A stretch of 64,000 nt of DNA from Paenibacillus soyae (GCF_024623455.1 NZ_JANIPJ010000007.1:186001-250000), one strand, 5' to 3'. Positions 34,201-43,140 are shown, counted from the first letter of the stretch. The notes: generated by a model not told the origin, from the letters alone. Translations and numbers: made by a program.

Positions 34201-37089
34201 GGCGCTTATGGATTGAAGCTGGACTATGACGTTGCCGCAGCGGGTTACGCGGGCGCGACGCTAAGTCCGAACTATCTCGGCCTGAATGGCTACGACGGCT
34301 TCTCCATGTGGTTCAAGCCGGACGATTCCCGCAACAAGCTCGTCATTCAGTTTACGACGGAGGACGGGAAGTATTGGGAGACGTCGACGACGATCAAAGG
34401 AACGGACGCCCGCCTCGTGTACGTGCCGTTCTCGAAGTTCAGGCATCCGGGCTGGTACGGCGGCGATCCGAACGCGACGCCGGACGTCAGCAAGAAGATT
34501 ATCGCGTTCTCGACGTACATTAACAAAGATGAGGGCGTAACCCGCGAAACGTCGGGCACCGTCTATATCGACGACATTAACGGCGCGGACTTCGAGGCGC
34601 GGCTTGCGTCATCCGAGGTTTCGATCGAGGCGCAGGACGGAGCTTCCGTAACGGCATTCCCTTATACGGTTGCAGGCATGGGGCCTGCCAATGAATATGT
34701 GGCTATCGCGGTCGGCCAGCAGAAGTTCTATGCGCTCGCGGATAGCGAAGGAAACTGGACATACGATATTCCGCGCATGGTGAACGGCGAGGAACGCGTC
34801 ATTAAGGCGGCGGTCGAGCTGTATGACGAGACGGCGGTCGTATCGGATACGGTTACCGTCAACGTAGACGTGCCGGGCAATACGTATCAGGAGGAGACAC
34901 CGGGCGGAGGTGAAGAGGAGCCTCCGGTTGATACGACCAATTATGCCGTCAACGGCGGCTTTGAGGTAGTCGCGCAGGAAGGCGTATGGCCTCTGCTGCC
35001 GCAAGGCTGGAGCCATGTCGACGCGGCAGGCGAAGCGGTCACGGACGGCAAAGTGAAGCTGGAAGGCAACGCTCGGACAGGCAACTACAAGCTGGTGCAT
35101 TATAACGGAGGGCCTTACGAAGCCATTACCTCCCAGACGGTAACGGGTCTGAGCGAGGGAATCTATGAAGTAACGGCATGGACGCAATCCAAGACTGGCA
35201 ATCCGCAGCTTGCGGAAATGTCGGTTCGCTCGGACGACGACGATGCGGTCGTAGAGGCGATTGAACCGGGCGAAGGCACTTGGGTTCAGCAGAAGCTTAC
35301 GAATATCGCCGTGACGAATGGAACGCTTACAATAGCATTCCGTTCGAAGAACGTAGCAGGCGATTTCTGGATTGGCGTGGACGACGTGGAGCTTCGCCGG
35401 ATCGGCGACATCAACTACGCGGCGAACGGCAGCTTCGAGAGCTTTACGGCCGATGTGAGCACCGGAGCGCTGCTGGCGGACCAGTGGGAGAGCGTCGATG
35501 CGTCCGGCGAACCGGTGACGGACGGTACGGCGAAGGTGGAAGCCTCGGCTTCGAGCCATAGCGGCGACTATCAGCTGGCGCACTGGAACGAAGCGGCATA
35601 CGTGGTGACCACATCGCAGGAAGTAACCGGTCTGAAGGACGGCGTGTATGAGCTTAGGGCGTGGACGCGTTCCAAGGGCGGCCAGACCAAAGCCGAGCTG
35701 ACGGCTTCCGGTTACGGCGGCGCCAAGCTTGTCGAAGCGATCGAAGCGGGCGAATCGACTTGGGTGCAGCAGAAGATTAGCGGCATCGAAGTAACCGAGG
35801 GCAAGCTGACTATCGGTATTCATTCCGATTCTCCAGCAGGCATGTGGATCGTAGTCGACGACGTCGAGCTCGTGCGTACCGGCGATTTGCCGGATGACGG
35901 CGGCGGCAATGGCGATGGAGATAACGGCAATGGCAACGGCGGTAACACCGGGGGCGGCGGCGTGATTATGCCGGGAGCTTCAGATGAGCCGAAGCCTTAC
36001 ACCAAGGCGCAGATACAGGCTTCCATGAAGGACGGCGAAATGGCGCTGACGGCGAATGAAGCCGGCGTGCGCATTCCGGCGGATATTGCGAGTTGGATCG
36101 GCGAGAACGAGCTGCGCGTGCAAGCTGGAGGCGCCGAGCTTGTGATTCCGGCCGGAGTGCTGGAGCAGCTGGCGGGACTTGTTTCCGAGGGCGAGCTTGC
36201 GGACGCATCGATCGAAATCGCGATGACGAAGCTGGAGACGGATGCCTACGGTCAGCTGCTGGACGAAGCGGCCGAGAAGCGCGGCGCCGTCATCAAGTCG
36301 GCAGGCCATGTCTACGAGTTCAGTCTGCGCGTCATAGACGCTGCGGGAGAAGCCGCGGAGCTCTCCGAGCTGGCATCGCCTGTAATGGTTAAGCTTCTTA
36401 AGGACGCCAAGGGAGCAGACGGGTTTACGGGCATCTATTACATTAGCGATAATGGCGATATCGAATACGCGGGAAGACTGACGGAAGACGGCTATATCGT
36501 TGCGGCCGTTCAGCACTTCAGCAAATATGGCGTTTTAAGCTATAGCAAGTCCTTCCAAGACGTTGCGGATACGCACTGGGCAAGCCATGCGGTGAAGGAG
36601 CTTGCGGCGATGGGCATCGTTCAGGGCGTTACGTTCGATGAGTTCCGTCCGGGCGGCAGCGTGACGAGAGCCGAATTCGCGGCCATGCTCGTACGCGCGC
36701 TTGGTCTGCAGGCTGATGGCGAAGAAGAGCCCGCCTTCGCCGATGTCGCTGCGGATAGCTGGTATGCGGGCGCGGTTGCGGCAGCGGCGGAGTATGGCAT
36801 CGTGCAAGGGCGCGGCGGGAACTTATTCGCGCCGGAGGTCACCATTACCCGCGAAGAAATGGCGGTCATGCTCGTGCGGGCTGCGGAACTCATCGTTGGC
36901 GAGCCGCTTGTCGCGGAGGAGGACGCCATCTTCGTCGACGGCGGTGAAATTAGCGAATGGGCGAAGGACGCGGTGAACGTCGCGTACGCTCTGGAGCTGG
37001 TGCAGGGCGACGAGATGGGCCGCTTCAAGCCACAAGGCACCGCGACAAGGGCGCATAGCGCGCAAGTCATCCATAGACTGGTGCAATAA
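31228..37089 (+). CDS. Giant S-layer-anchored multidomain GH5 glycosidase
   Basis: 1953 residues. Signal peptide 1-27 (cut near ASAYA-AEE); GH5 barrel about 35-395, with acid/base Glu227 in WETGNELGG and nucleophile Glu307 in ILGEFGLY, closest in pattern to endo-beta-1,4-mannanases; fibronectin-III domain about 404-490; two beta-sandwich regions (about 500-780); two CBM11-like modules (about 785-950 and 953-1120); an Ig-like stretch (to about 1230); two CBM4/9-like repeats starting at about 1238 and 1395; a Gly/Asn linker near 1556; an unassigned domain (about 1590-1770); and three SLH domains (1774-1953) binding wall polymer. It would cut polysaccharide at the cell surface beside its importer. 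Some domain names rest on pattern only. Confidence 0.9.
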   Translation: MFKKTMTLLALMALMLQTLAGASAYAAEEEAGGDWTSVLDGYITVDPVSKDKLLEGGEEYRFASLNYPGGVGDTAFAQEDAIRTIAAMGGKVTRVYVLSVKKYDNSNAATAHVQGPDANGVMQFNEDSFRKLDQFLALANKYGVRVILPFVDQWQWTGGIESYAVFRGYPISGDAANDPDAWNFYTDERIKSDFKQVIAYTMNRVNTITGVTYKDDPAILAWETGNELGGYNQDKFPQAWTTEMAAFMQEQEPKQLVLDGRFGIHPDSLTDPNIDVVGNHFYTGNFIDKVNADRAMSAGKKPYILGEFGLYTKAAPVDALFNAALQNGTSGALIWSLRPHKDDGGFYWHDEDPGNWSSYHWPGFSSGDWYDETNIIRTVYKYAHFMDANDPGKTTPVPPIKAPETTPVLFPIDSVGNIKWRGSVGAAGYEVQRSENGADWTTVAASFSDGGRAGTPAFHDETAITGTTYQYRVRGVNESGQSEWSNVVETTAKHVITDELSLLYNDNEKRKVYAYDHSANLTTQADVWNEVGQGFKALVAGPEFGYLTYGSPVPIESLTVTTLGTGVSQFMASASNGGFVTVEESAIAVTGEAGSKTYTLTGLPEGTRFVKLLIPGNSSLRIDRVDLEYIYEGEGHMPLPVIERNGFVVDEEFTALPDGLSENLTVTEDGLISGNGEEGYVLYRTGGDINSYRVVGREEASAELLRFAVSLDGVHFTDTVPAVQRDVGGEGSGTTIYSDFAVDAGTRYLKVIFPADGESAGAAVSRVELGYGVNMIPLTDKPPVNVLEDAEYYFGKDESLKAAFTVNAVGDTIEPSITTEHKSNGSYGMQLDYEFGANYYAGVTKTLAGTDLSSFDALQAWVKGDGSGNKLTFQFRLADNSVWEAVKTLNGTEGQTIQVKYDEFAQPEWDTPVEAMDMSDVREFSLYVSSDAAATANAGTVYLDNIRVASSTKLDNYESYGGYDTLVQKAYSRNTGGGQFDVSLTSEHKSEGAYGLKLDYDVAAAGYAGATLSPNYLGLNGYDGFSMWFKPDDSRNKLVIQFTTEDGKYWETSTTIKGTDARLVYVPFSKFRHPGWYGGDPNATPDVSKKIIAFSTYINKDEGVTRETSGTVYIDDINGADFEARLASSEVSIEAQDGASVTAFPYTVAGMGPANEYVAIAVGQQKFYALADSEGNWTYDIPRMVNGEERVIKAAVELYDETAVVSDTVTVNVDVPGNTYQEETPGGGEEEPPVDTTNYAVNGGFEVVAQEGVWPLLPQGWSHVDAAGEAVTDGKVKLEGNARTGNYKLVHYNGGPYEAITSQTVTGLSEGIYEVTAWTQSKTGNPQLAEMSVRSDDDDAVVEAIEPGEGTWVQQKLTNIAVTNGTLTIAFRSKNVAGDFWIGVDDVELRRIGDINYAANGSFESFTADVSTGALLADQWESVDASGEPVTDGTAKVEASASSHSGDYQLAHWNEAAYVVTTSQEVTGLKDGVYELRAWTRSKGGQTKAELTASGYGGAKLVEAIEAGESTWVQQKISGIEVTEGKLTIGIHSDSPAGMWIVVDDVELVRTGDLPDDGGGNGDGDNGNGNGGNTGGGGVIMPGASDEPKPYTKAQIQASMKDGEMALTANEAGVRIPADIASWIGENELRVQAGGAELVIPAGVLEQLAGLVSEGELADASIEIAMTKLETDAYGQLLDEAAEKRGAVIKSAGHVYEFSLRVIDAAGEAAELSELASPVMVKLLKDAKGADGFTGIYYISDNGDIEYAGRLTEDGYIVAAVQHFSKYGVLSYSKSFQDVADTHWASHAVKELAAMGIVQGVTFDEFRPGGSVTRAEFAAMLVRALGLQADGEEEPAFADVAADSWYAGAVAAAAEYGIVQGRGGNLFAPEVTITREEMAVMLVRAAELIVGEPLVAEEDAIFVDGGEISEWAKDAVNVAYALELVQGDEMGRFKPQGTATRAHSAQVIHRLVQ

Positions 37090-37100
37090 GCCAATTGTAG

Positions 37101-37142
37101 AGGAGGAGCTGCCGAATTCGTTACGGCGGCTCCTTCTTTTAT
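37101..37142 (+). terminator. Intrinsic terminator after the giant GH5 gene
   Basis: AGGAGCTGCCG / CGGCGGCTCCT stem with one G-U pair, then a T-rich tail to 37142. Confidence 0.8.
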
Positions 37143-37296
37143 ATAGGTGACATCGAAAAAGCGTACATAAATTTTATTTACAGTTGAAATTTGTTGAATT
37201 TTTTTATAAGGTATAAGAGATTAGTGTAATCGCATCGGGAACTACTTCGAGAGCTTATAAGGCTATAGCAGTTGAGCAGAGATGGGGGAAGTCGGA

Positions 37297-38352
37297 ATGA
37301 ACAAGGTTACGCTTCAGATGATCGCGGACCGGTTGAACGTGTCGAAGGCGCTCGTGTCCAAGGCGTTGTCGGGGGACAGCGCCGTGAACGAGGGCACGAA
37401 GGAAACGATCTGGAAGACGGCGGAAGAGATGGGCTACCGGTTCAAGAAGCCGAGAAAATTCGATATCGAAGTGAGCAGCGGCATGATGGCCGTCATTATG
37501 CCGAGAGCTTACCTCGACGATATGGAGTATTGGGGAAACGTCATTCAGGGGATCGAGAAGGAGCTGCTGGAGCACAATTTCAGCATGCTGCTGTCGAGCA
37601 TCGATATTTCTCAGCCGCCGAAGGAAGGTCTGCTGTCCACGGTCGAGGATCATAAGGTGCACGGCGCGATCGTCATGGGCCACCTGCCGCAAAACTATAT
37701 CGACGCTTTGAAGGACAAGCATTTTCCGTTTATTATGCTGGACGCGAATTCTCATGATCCGGAGCTCGATCATGTGCTTGCGAACAATTATCTCGGAGCG
37801 TACGAGGCGACGACCTATTTGCTTGAGCAGGGGCACCGCCACGTTGCGTTTGTCGGCGATCCGGATACGACCTGGAGCTTCAAGGAGCGCTACCGCGGCT
37901 TCCGCGAAGCGGTGACGGATTACGCCAAGAGCTGCGGCGATCCGGTGTGGGCGAAGCAGATAGGCGGCATCGGGGTGTCGGGTACCGGTATGTACACGCA
38001 TCCCGAGCTCGATCAAGGCATCGAGGACAGCGTGAAGCAAGCGGCCCCGATAACGGGCATGTTCTGCGCCAACGACCTGACGGCCTTCGAGACGATCAAA
38101 CGTCTGGGAGAGCTCGGTCTTCGCTGCCCTGACGACGTGTCGATCGTCGGCTTCGACGATACGACGCTGGCGAAGCTGCTGCGTCCGAATCTGACGACGG
38201 TCAAGGTACCGAAAGCCGCTATCGGCGCCCGGGCGGCGGAGCTTATCCTAAGGCGTATCCGCCATCCGCAAGTGACGCCGGGACTCGTGATGCTGTCCAC
38301 CGAGCTGGTGGAGCGGGAGTCGGTGCGCAGACTTGAGCTTGCGAGCGAGTAA
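37297..38352 (+). CDS. LacI-family transcriptional regulator
   Basis: 351 residues. The N-terminal HTH reads VTLQMIADRLNVSKALVSKA and GDSAVNEGTKETI with the hinge near 50-60. A periplasmic-binding-like sugar domain follows (GIEKELLEHNF, GAIVMGHLP, LDANSHDPELDHVLANN, VSIVGFDDTTLAKLLRPNLT, TELVERESV). ATG 37297 has GGGGGAAG 5 bp ahead. It sits between the two mannan-type operons. The box TGTAAGCG just downstream of the -10 at both 27581 and 38563 may be its operator or a CcpA site. It would lose DNA binding when a mannose-type sugar binds (inference). Confidence 0.9.
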   Translation: MNKVTLQMIADRLNVSKALVSKALSGDSAVNEGTKETIWKTAEEMGYRFKKPRKFDIEVSSGMMAVIMPRAYLDDMEYWGNVIQGIEKELLEHNFSMLLSSIDISQPPKEGLLSTVEDHKVHGAIVMGHLPQNYIDALKDKHFPFIMLDANSHDPELDHVLANNYLGAYEATTYLLEQGHRHVAFVGDPDTTWSFKERYRGFREAVTDYAKSCGDPVWAKQIGGIGVSGTGMYTHPELDQGIEDSVKQAAPITGMFCANDLTAFETIKRLGELGLRCPDDVSIVGFDDTTLAKLLRPNLTTVKVPKAAIGARAAELILRRIRHPQVTPGLVMLSTELVERESVRRLELASE

Positions 38353-38385
38353 GTGTGTAGATTTCAAATAACCGAATCTTTTGAA

Positions 38386-38427
38386 AAGCCGAGCCGTACG
38401 ACAACCGTGCGGGCTCGGCTTTTTTTG
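38386..38427 (+). terminator. Intrinsic terminator after the LacI-family gene
   Basis: AGCCGAGCC plus GTACG pair with CGTGC plus GGGCTCGGCT; seven T follow. Confidence 0.9.
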
Positions 38428-38528
38428 CGACAACCTAGCCCGCGTACCCGTCTCCATCGCCGCTGCAGCAGTGATTTTAACTCTAGAAATTTTGTTGAAT
38501 TATATTTTTTATTAAAAATTAAAAATAG

Positions 38529-38576
38529 TTGAAACAAAAGTTTACGTATGTTAATATTACGGTGTAAGCGATATTA
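38529..38576 (+). promoter_or_regulatory. Promoter and LacI/cre-like box of the second mannan-locus operon
   Basis: -35 TTGAAA (38529-38534), 17-bp spacer, -10 TAATAT (38552-38557), then TGTAAGCGATATTA (38563-38576) at the predicted start. TTTGTTGAA lies upstream at 38491-38499. The layout parallels 27542-27594. Confidence 0.6.
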
Positions 38577-38598
38577 TTCGATACGAGGGGGATTCACA

Positions 38599-39912
38599 AT
38601 GAGAAAGTCCATGTTGACGCTGCTTAGCATCGTGATGCTGGCCATGACGCTGGCGGCGTGCGGCGGCAATAACAACAACGGCAGCAATACCGGGGGCGGC
38701 AACCAAGCGACGCCAGCCGCAAGCGAAGAAGCGTCGAGCGGAGGCGCGGAAGGCGAAGAGATCGGCGGCACGATCACGTTCCTGACGAACCGCACGGACA
38801 TGGTCGACAAGGAGTACGTCGACTACGCTAAGCGTTTCAAAGAGAAATACCCGAACGCCGAAGTGAAATTCGAAGCGGTAACCGATCACGACAAGACGAT
38901 CAAGATCCGCATGTCTTCCGGCGAATTCCCGGACGTCGTCCTCATTCCTACGATTCCGAATTCCGATTTGCCGAAATATTTTGCTCCGCTTGATGATCTC
39001 GGCCTGAACGACCGCATTTACTTCAAGGATTACAAGGCGTACGAAGGCAAGGTGTACGGCATCTCCGCCGGCGCGACGACGACGGGCATCGTGTACAACA
39101 AGAAAGCGTTCGCAGACGCGGGCATTACGGAAATTCCGCAGACGCTCGACGAGTTCTACGCAGCCGCCGAGAAGCTGAAAGGAAGCGGCGTCGTGCCGCT
39201 GGCTTCGAACTTCAAGGATCAATGGCCGCTGTATCCATGGGCTTCCGAGGTCGCTTCCTCCATCGCGGGCAACGCGAACCTGAACAACGAGCGCGGCGCT
39301 TCGGACGCTCCTTACCAGATGGACAACGCCTACGGCCAAGCGCTCACGATCATTCGCACGATGTACGAGAAGGGCTACCTGGAGCCGGACGTCAACTCGA
39401 CGAACTGGGAGCAGTCGAAGAAAGACGTAGCAAGCGGCAAGTTCGCCATGTACATGCTGGGCAACTGGGTCATTCCGCAGGTCGCGTCGAGCGGCACGAC
39501 ATCGGATAACGTCGGATTCTTCCCGCTGCCGTACGACAACTCGGGTAAGATCAACGTCGCCCTGGCTCCAGACTGGGCATACGGCGTCAATAAGGACAGC
39601 GAGAACTTGGCAACGGCCAAAGCATTCGTGAAATGGATGGTGGAGGAATCCGGCTACGACGACTTCGCGGGCTTCATCCCTGTACTGAAGGACAAAGAAC
39701 CGAACGTGCCGCAGCTGGCGGAATTCAACAGCTATAACCCGGTTTACATCGAAGCGGTGGCGGACGACGAGAAGGTAACGGCAATCGTCAACAAAGCTCA
39801 GATCGTCAAGGAAGCGCTCGTGCAGGAGTTCGTCCTGTCCAAGGATCCGCAAAGCATTCTCGACAAATACAACGCGGATTGGGCAAAGGCGAAAAAAGCG
39901 CTCGGCGAGTAA
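38599..39912 (+). CDS. Sugar ABC substrate-binding lipoprotein (MalE-like CUT1)
   Basis: 437 residues. Lipobox LAAC at about Cys22, then an Asn/Gly/Ala-rich tether. The body is of the common MalE/UgpB size class, shorter than the LplA type: GGTITFLTNRTDMVDKEYVD, VVLIPTIPNSDLPKYF, FAMYMLGNWVIPQV. ATG 38599 follows GAGGGGGA. It heads an operon of two permeases and a cytoplasmic GH5 and probably binds smaller manno-oligosaccharides than the LplA-type transporters (inference). Confidence 0.93.
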   Translation: MRKSMLTLLSIVMLAMTLAACGGNNNNGSNTGGGNQATPAASEEASSGGAEGEEIGGTITFLTNRTDMVDKEYVDYAKRFKEKYPNAEVKFEAVTDHDKTIKIRMSSGEFPDVVLIPTIPNSDLPKYFAPLDDLGLNDRIYFKDYKAYEGKVYGISAGATTTGIVYNKKAFADAGITEIPQTLDEFYAAAEKLKGSGVVPLASNFKDQWPLYPWASEVASSIAGNANLNNERGASDAPYQMDNAYGQALTIIRTMYEKGYLEPDVNSTNWEQSKKDVASGKFAMYMLGNWVIPQVASSGTTSDNVGFFPLPYDNSGKINVALAPDWAYGVNKDSENLATAKAFVKWMVEESGYDDFAGFIPVLKDKEPNVPQLAEFNSYNPVYIEAVADDEKVTAIVNKAQIVKEALVQEFVLSKDPQSILDKYNADWAKAKKALGE

Positions 39913-39956
39913 GGCCATCTAGGCCGAAGGAAGCTTGGCCGAACGAAAGGAGCGAG

Positions 39957-40002
39957 CAGCCGGGCTAGAGCCGGCTGCCCGGACTCCGCGGCGGCGTCCG
40001 GG
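39957..40002 (+). other. Intercistronic hairpins after the binding-protein gene
   Basis: Two GC-rich stems, GCAGCC..GGCTGC and CCCGGAC..GTCCGGG, stand in tandem between binding protein and permease without a T run. Such stems commonly protect the 3' end of the highly expressed binding-protein mRNA. Confidence 0.55.
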
Positions 40003-40025
40003 AATGGAAGGAATGGAGTGGACCT

Positions 40026-40916
40026 ATGAACAACCTGTCCTACAGCACGCAGAGAAAAATCATCTTGATCGGCTTTCTGGCGCTCCCGCTTGCGCTGCTA
40101 GCCTTGTTCACCTACTATCCGGCCGTCCGGCTGGTGGTTCAAAGCTTCACCGATTGGGACGGCATCAGCGATTCGAGCCGCTGGATCGGCTTCGACAATT
40201 ATAAGGAAGTATTCGTCAATCCCGACTTGTTCGGCGTGTTTCTTAACCAAATTCCATACGTCATTATCGGCATCATCCAAAATATTATCGCGATCCTGTT
40301 CGCGGTCATCCTCAATTCGAAATTACGGGGCAGAAACGGCTTCCGCGTCATGCTCTTTCTGCCGTTTATAATGAACGCCGTCGCCGTCGCCTTCATGTTC
40401 CAGTACGTGTTCGACACGACGAACGGCTCCCTGAACGCGCTGCTCGGGTGCCTCGGGCTGGAGTCGCTGCAGCAGAGCTGGCTCGGCAACGAGTCGATTG
40501 TCAACTTCTCGCTCGCCTCTATCGGTCTGTGGCGTTTCATGGGCTACAACATGGTCATCTATCTCGGCGCCATGCAGTCTATCCCGGGCGATATGTACGA
40601 AGCGGCGAAAATCGACGGAGCGGGCCGGTTCCAGACGCTATGGCATCTGACGCTTCCGAACCTGACCAAAATTATTCAGCTGAACATGTTCCTGACGATC
40701 AGCGGGGCGCTCGCCGTTTTCGACTTGCCGTTCGTCTTGACCAAAGGCGGCCCGGCAGGAGCGAGCGAGACCTTCCTCATGAAGACGATCGAAACGGCTT
40801 TCCAATTCAACAACTTCGGGCTCGCGTCGGCCATGAGCGTCGTGCTTCTCATTATCACGGCCCTCTTGCTGGGCATTCAGAACGCGGTTATCGGCAAAGG
40901 AGGGGATAAGGCGTGA
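40026..40916 (+). CDS. Sugar ABC permease, MalF-like CUT1
   Basis: 296 residues, six membrane spans. The EAA loop reads YEAAKIDGAGRFQTLWHLTL (about 196-216). The N-terminal segment LALLALFTYYPAVRLVVQSFTDWDG is typical of CUT1 MalF/UgpA-like permeases with the short N-terminus. It overlaps the second permease by 4 bp (ATGA-type). It belongs with the MalE-like binding protein 113 bp upstream. Confidence 0.93.
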   Translation: MNNLSYSTQRKIILIGFLALPLALLALFTYYPAVRLVVQSFTDWDGISDSSRWIGFDNYKEVFVNPDLFGVFLNQIPYVIIGIIQNIIAILFAVILNSKLRGRNGFRVMLFLPFIMNAVAVAFMFQYVFDTTNGSLNALLGCLGLESLQQSWLGNESIVNFSLASIGLWRFMGYNMVIYLGAMQSIPGDMYEAAKIDGAGRFQTLWHLTLPNLTKIIQLNMFLTISGALAVFDLPFVLTKGGPAGASETFLMKTIETAFQFNNFGLASAMSVVLLIITALLLGIQNAVIGKGGDKA

Positions 40917-41746
40917 CAACAACTAGAAGATGGGATCCGGTGCAAACGCTCAAATACGTCCTGCTGATCATCGGCGCGTTCGCCGTCTTTTTCCCTCCCT
41001 ATGTCGTATTCGTCAACGCGTTTAAGGGACCGGACGAAGGGGCTTCGCCATTCGCGCTTCCGGCAAGCTTCCTGAACTTCGATAATTTCGCGACGGTCAT
41101 GGAGCGCGCGAACATTCTTCAGGCTTTCTCCAATACATTCATTATCGTAGCGGCTTCCTTGGCCGGGAACGTGCTGCTCGGCACGATGGTCGCTTATGCG
41201 CTCGGCCGGTTCGATTTCAAAGGGAAAAACGTTATTCTCGGCGCCTTCCTGTTCGCGACGATCATCCCGACGATTACGACGCAGGTCGTGGTGTTCTCGC
41301 TCATTCAGTCGATGGGACTGTACAACTCGCTGTCAGCGCCGATCCTGCTGTTCATCGGAGCGGACGTCATCCAGATCTACATCTATCTGCAGTTCATCCG
41401 GAACATTCCGTACGAGCTCGACGAAAGCGGCATGATCGACGGCGCAAGCCTGTTCCGCATTTATCGAAGCATCATCTTCCCTCTGCTTGGGCCGGCGACC
41501 GCGACGCTCGTCATCTTGAAGACGATCAATATTTACAACGAGCTGTATATCCCGTTTCTCTACATGCCGAAGCAGGAGCTGGTCGTCGTCTCGACCTCGA
41601 TCATGCGGTTTGCGGGCAACAACCAAGCGCAGTGGGGCTTCATCTGCGCGGCCATTCTCATCATCATGATTCCGACGGTGCTGCTGTACTTGTTCCTTCA
41701 GAAATATATTTTCTCCGGCGTCATGAACGGAGCCGTGAAAGGCTAG
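40913..41746 (+). CDS. Sugar ABC permease, MalG-like CUT1
   Basis: 277 residues with six membrane spans. The docking loop is a variant EAA motif (LDESGMIDGASLFRIYRSII, about 165-185), and the C-terminus FLQKYIFSGVMNGAVKG is normal for the family. Start overlaps the stop of the partner permease. Works with an ATPase encoded elsewhere. Confidence 0.92.
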   Translation: MTTTRRWDPVQTLKYVLLIIGAFAVFFPPYVVFVNAFKGPDEGASPFALPASFLNFDNFATVMERANILQAFSNTFIIVAASLAGNVLLGTMVAYALGRFDFKGKNVILGAFLFATIIPTITTQVVVFSLIQSMGLYNSLSAPILLFIGADVIQIYIYLQFIRNIPYELDESGMIDGASLFRIYRSIIFPLLGPATATLVILKTINIYNELYIPFLYMPKQELVVVSTSIMRFAGNNQAQWGFICAAILIIMIPTVLLYLFLQKYIFSGVMNGAVKG

Positions 41747-41794
41747 AGACGCCGGCATGACCCGATTACTCCTACTACTTAACAGCAAGGATGG

Positions 41795-43087
41795 ATGACA
41801 TTGCATTCGAACTCATTCGTAACCAGGGAAGGCTCGCGCCTTATGCATGGCGGCAAGCCGTTCCGCTTCGCCGGTCCGAACATTTATTGGCTAGGCCTCG
41901 ACGAGAACGTCGGCGGCGTGGATTGGCCGACCGAATACCGGGTCGTGAACGCGCTCGACACGGCGCTTGAGATGGGAGCGAACGTCGTGCGTTCGCATAC
42001 GCTCGGCGCATCGCACGGTCATCCCAAGGCCATTATGCCGGAGCCGGGCGTCTTTAATGAAGAAGCGCTTCGACGAATCGACTTTGCCATCCATGAGGCG
42101 GGGAAACGCGGACTGAAGCTCATTATTCCTTTCGTATGCAACTGGGATTACTACCATGGCGGCAGGCTCACCTTCGCCAGATGGGAAGGCTCGGACAACG
42201 CGGAAGATTTCTATCGCTTGCCCGGCTGCATCAACCTATTCAAGCTGCATATTGCCGCTATCATTAACCGGGTAAATACGCTCACCGGCATCACGTACAA
42301 GAACGATCCGACGATCTTGGCCTGGGAGCTTGGCAACGAGCTGAATGACGCGCCTGCCGCGTGGGTGGAGGAGATCGCCGATTATATCAAAGGCCTCGAC
42401 GGCAACCATCTCGTTGCCCACGGCAAGCAGTTCGGGCTCGATCGCGACAAGCTCGCCATCGGCAGTCTGGATATTCTCGACGTGCATTATTATCCCGCGA
42501 ACGCGGAAGAGACGGTCGCCGACGCTCGTGAGGTCGATCAAGCGGGCAAGGTGTACATTCAAGGCGAATACGGCTGGCCGGATGCGGATCTGGACTCTTT
42601 CTTGGCCGCGGCGGAAGGCGAGCCGACGGTGGCGGGCACGTTGTTCTGGTCGCTCTTCCCGCATGGGGACAACGGAGGCTATGTCCAGCATTTCGACGGG
42701 TTCTCCGTTCAATACCCTGGAACGGCCTTTAACGGCGAGCTGACATCGCGCATCGGCAAGCTAAGAGAGCATTTGTTCCGCATGCGGGGGCTGGACGTTC
42801 CGGGGCATTCGATTCCGCGCGAGCCGGAAATATTGTCCGCCGAAGGCGCCGTACGCTTCAAAGGAGTCGTCGGAGGTGCTTCCTATACGCTCGAGAGGTC
42901 CTTCGAGGGAGAGGGCGGCCCATGGACGACCGTTTATGACCGGAGGCCCGCGGATTATGCCGAGTCGTGGATCGACCCGACGCGCATTCATACGAAACCC
43001 GCTTATTACCGGGTTAGAGCCCATAATGTGGACGGCGCGGCAGGAGGTTACTCCGCCGTTTATCGTTCGGATCCATTTAACCCGTAG
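41795..43087 (+). CDS. Cytoplasmic GH5 glycosidase (mannanase/mannosidase-like)
   Basis: 430 residues without signal peptide. The barrel shows FAGPNIYWLGLDENVGG near residue 27, acid/base Glu182 in LAWELGNELND and nucleophile Glu258 in YIQGEYGW, as in GH5 beta-mannanases. A small C-terminal fibronectin-like domain (about 345-430: SYTLERSFEG, YYRVRAHNVDG) follows. Being intracellular, it probably trims imported manno-oligosaccharides delivered by the transporter encoded just upstream (48 bp). ATG 41795 or TTG 41801 could be the start. It ends at a strong terminator. Confidence 0.88.
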   Translation: MTLHSNSFVTREGSRLMHGGKPFRFAGPNIYWLGLDENVGGVDWPTEYRVVNALDTALEMGANVVRSHTLGASHGHPKAIMPEPGVFNEEALRRIDFAIHEAGKRGLKLIIPFVCNWDYYHGGRLTFARWEGSDNAEDFYRLPGCINLFKLHIAAIINRVNTLTGITYKNDPTILAWELGNELNDAPAAWVEEIADYIKGLDGNHLVAHGKQFGLDRDKLAIGSLDILDVHYYPANAEETVADAREVDQAGKVYIQGEYGWPDADLDSFLAAAEGEPTVAGTLFWSLFPHGDNGGYVQHFDGFSVQYPGTAFNGELTSRIGKLREHLFRMRGLDVPGHSIPREPEILSAEGAVRFKGVVGGASYTLERSFEGEGGPWTTVYDRRPADYAESWIDPTRIHTKPAYYRVRAHNVDGAAGGYSAVYRSDPFNP

Positions 43088-43097
43088 CGGCTGGCAG

Positions 43098-43140
43098 GGC
43101 CGGCTTGGCGTTTCGAAGACGAGATGCCAAGCCGGCCTTT
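43098..43140 (+). terminator. Intrinsic terminator after the cytoplasmic GH5 gene
   Basis: A perfect 12-bp stem GGCCGGCTTGGC / GCCAAGCCGGCC (43098-43109 with 43126-43137) is followed by TTTCG. Confidence 0.75.
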
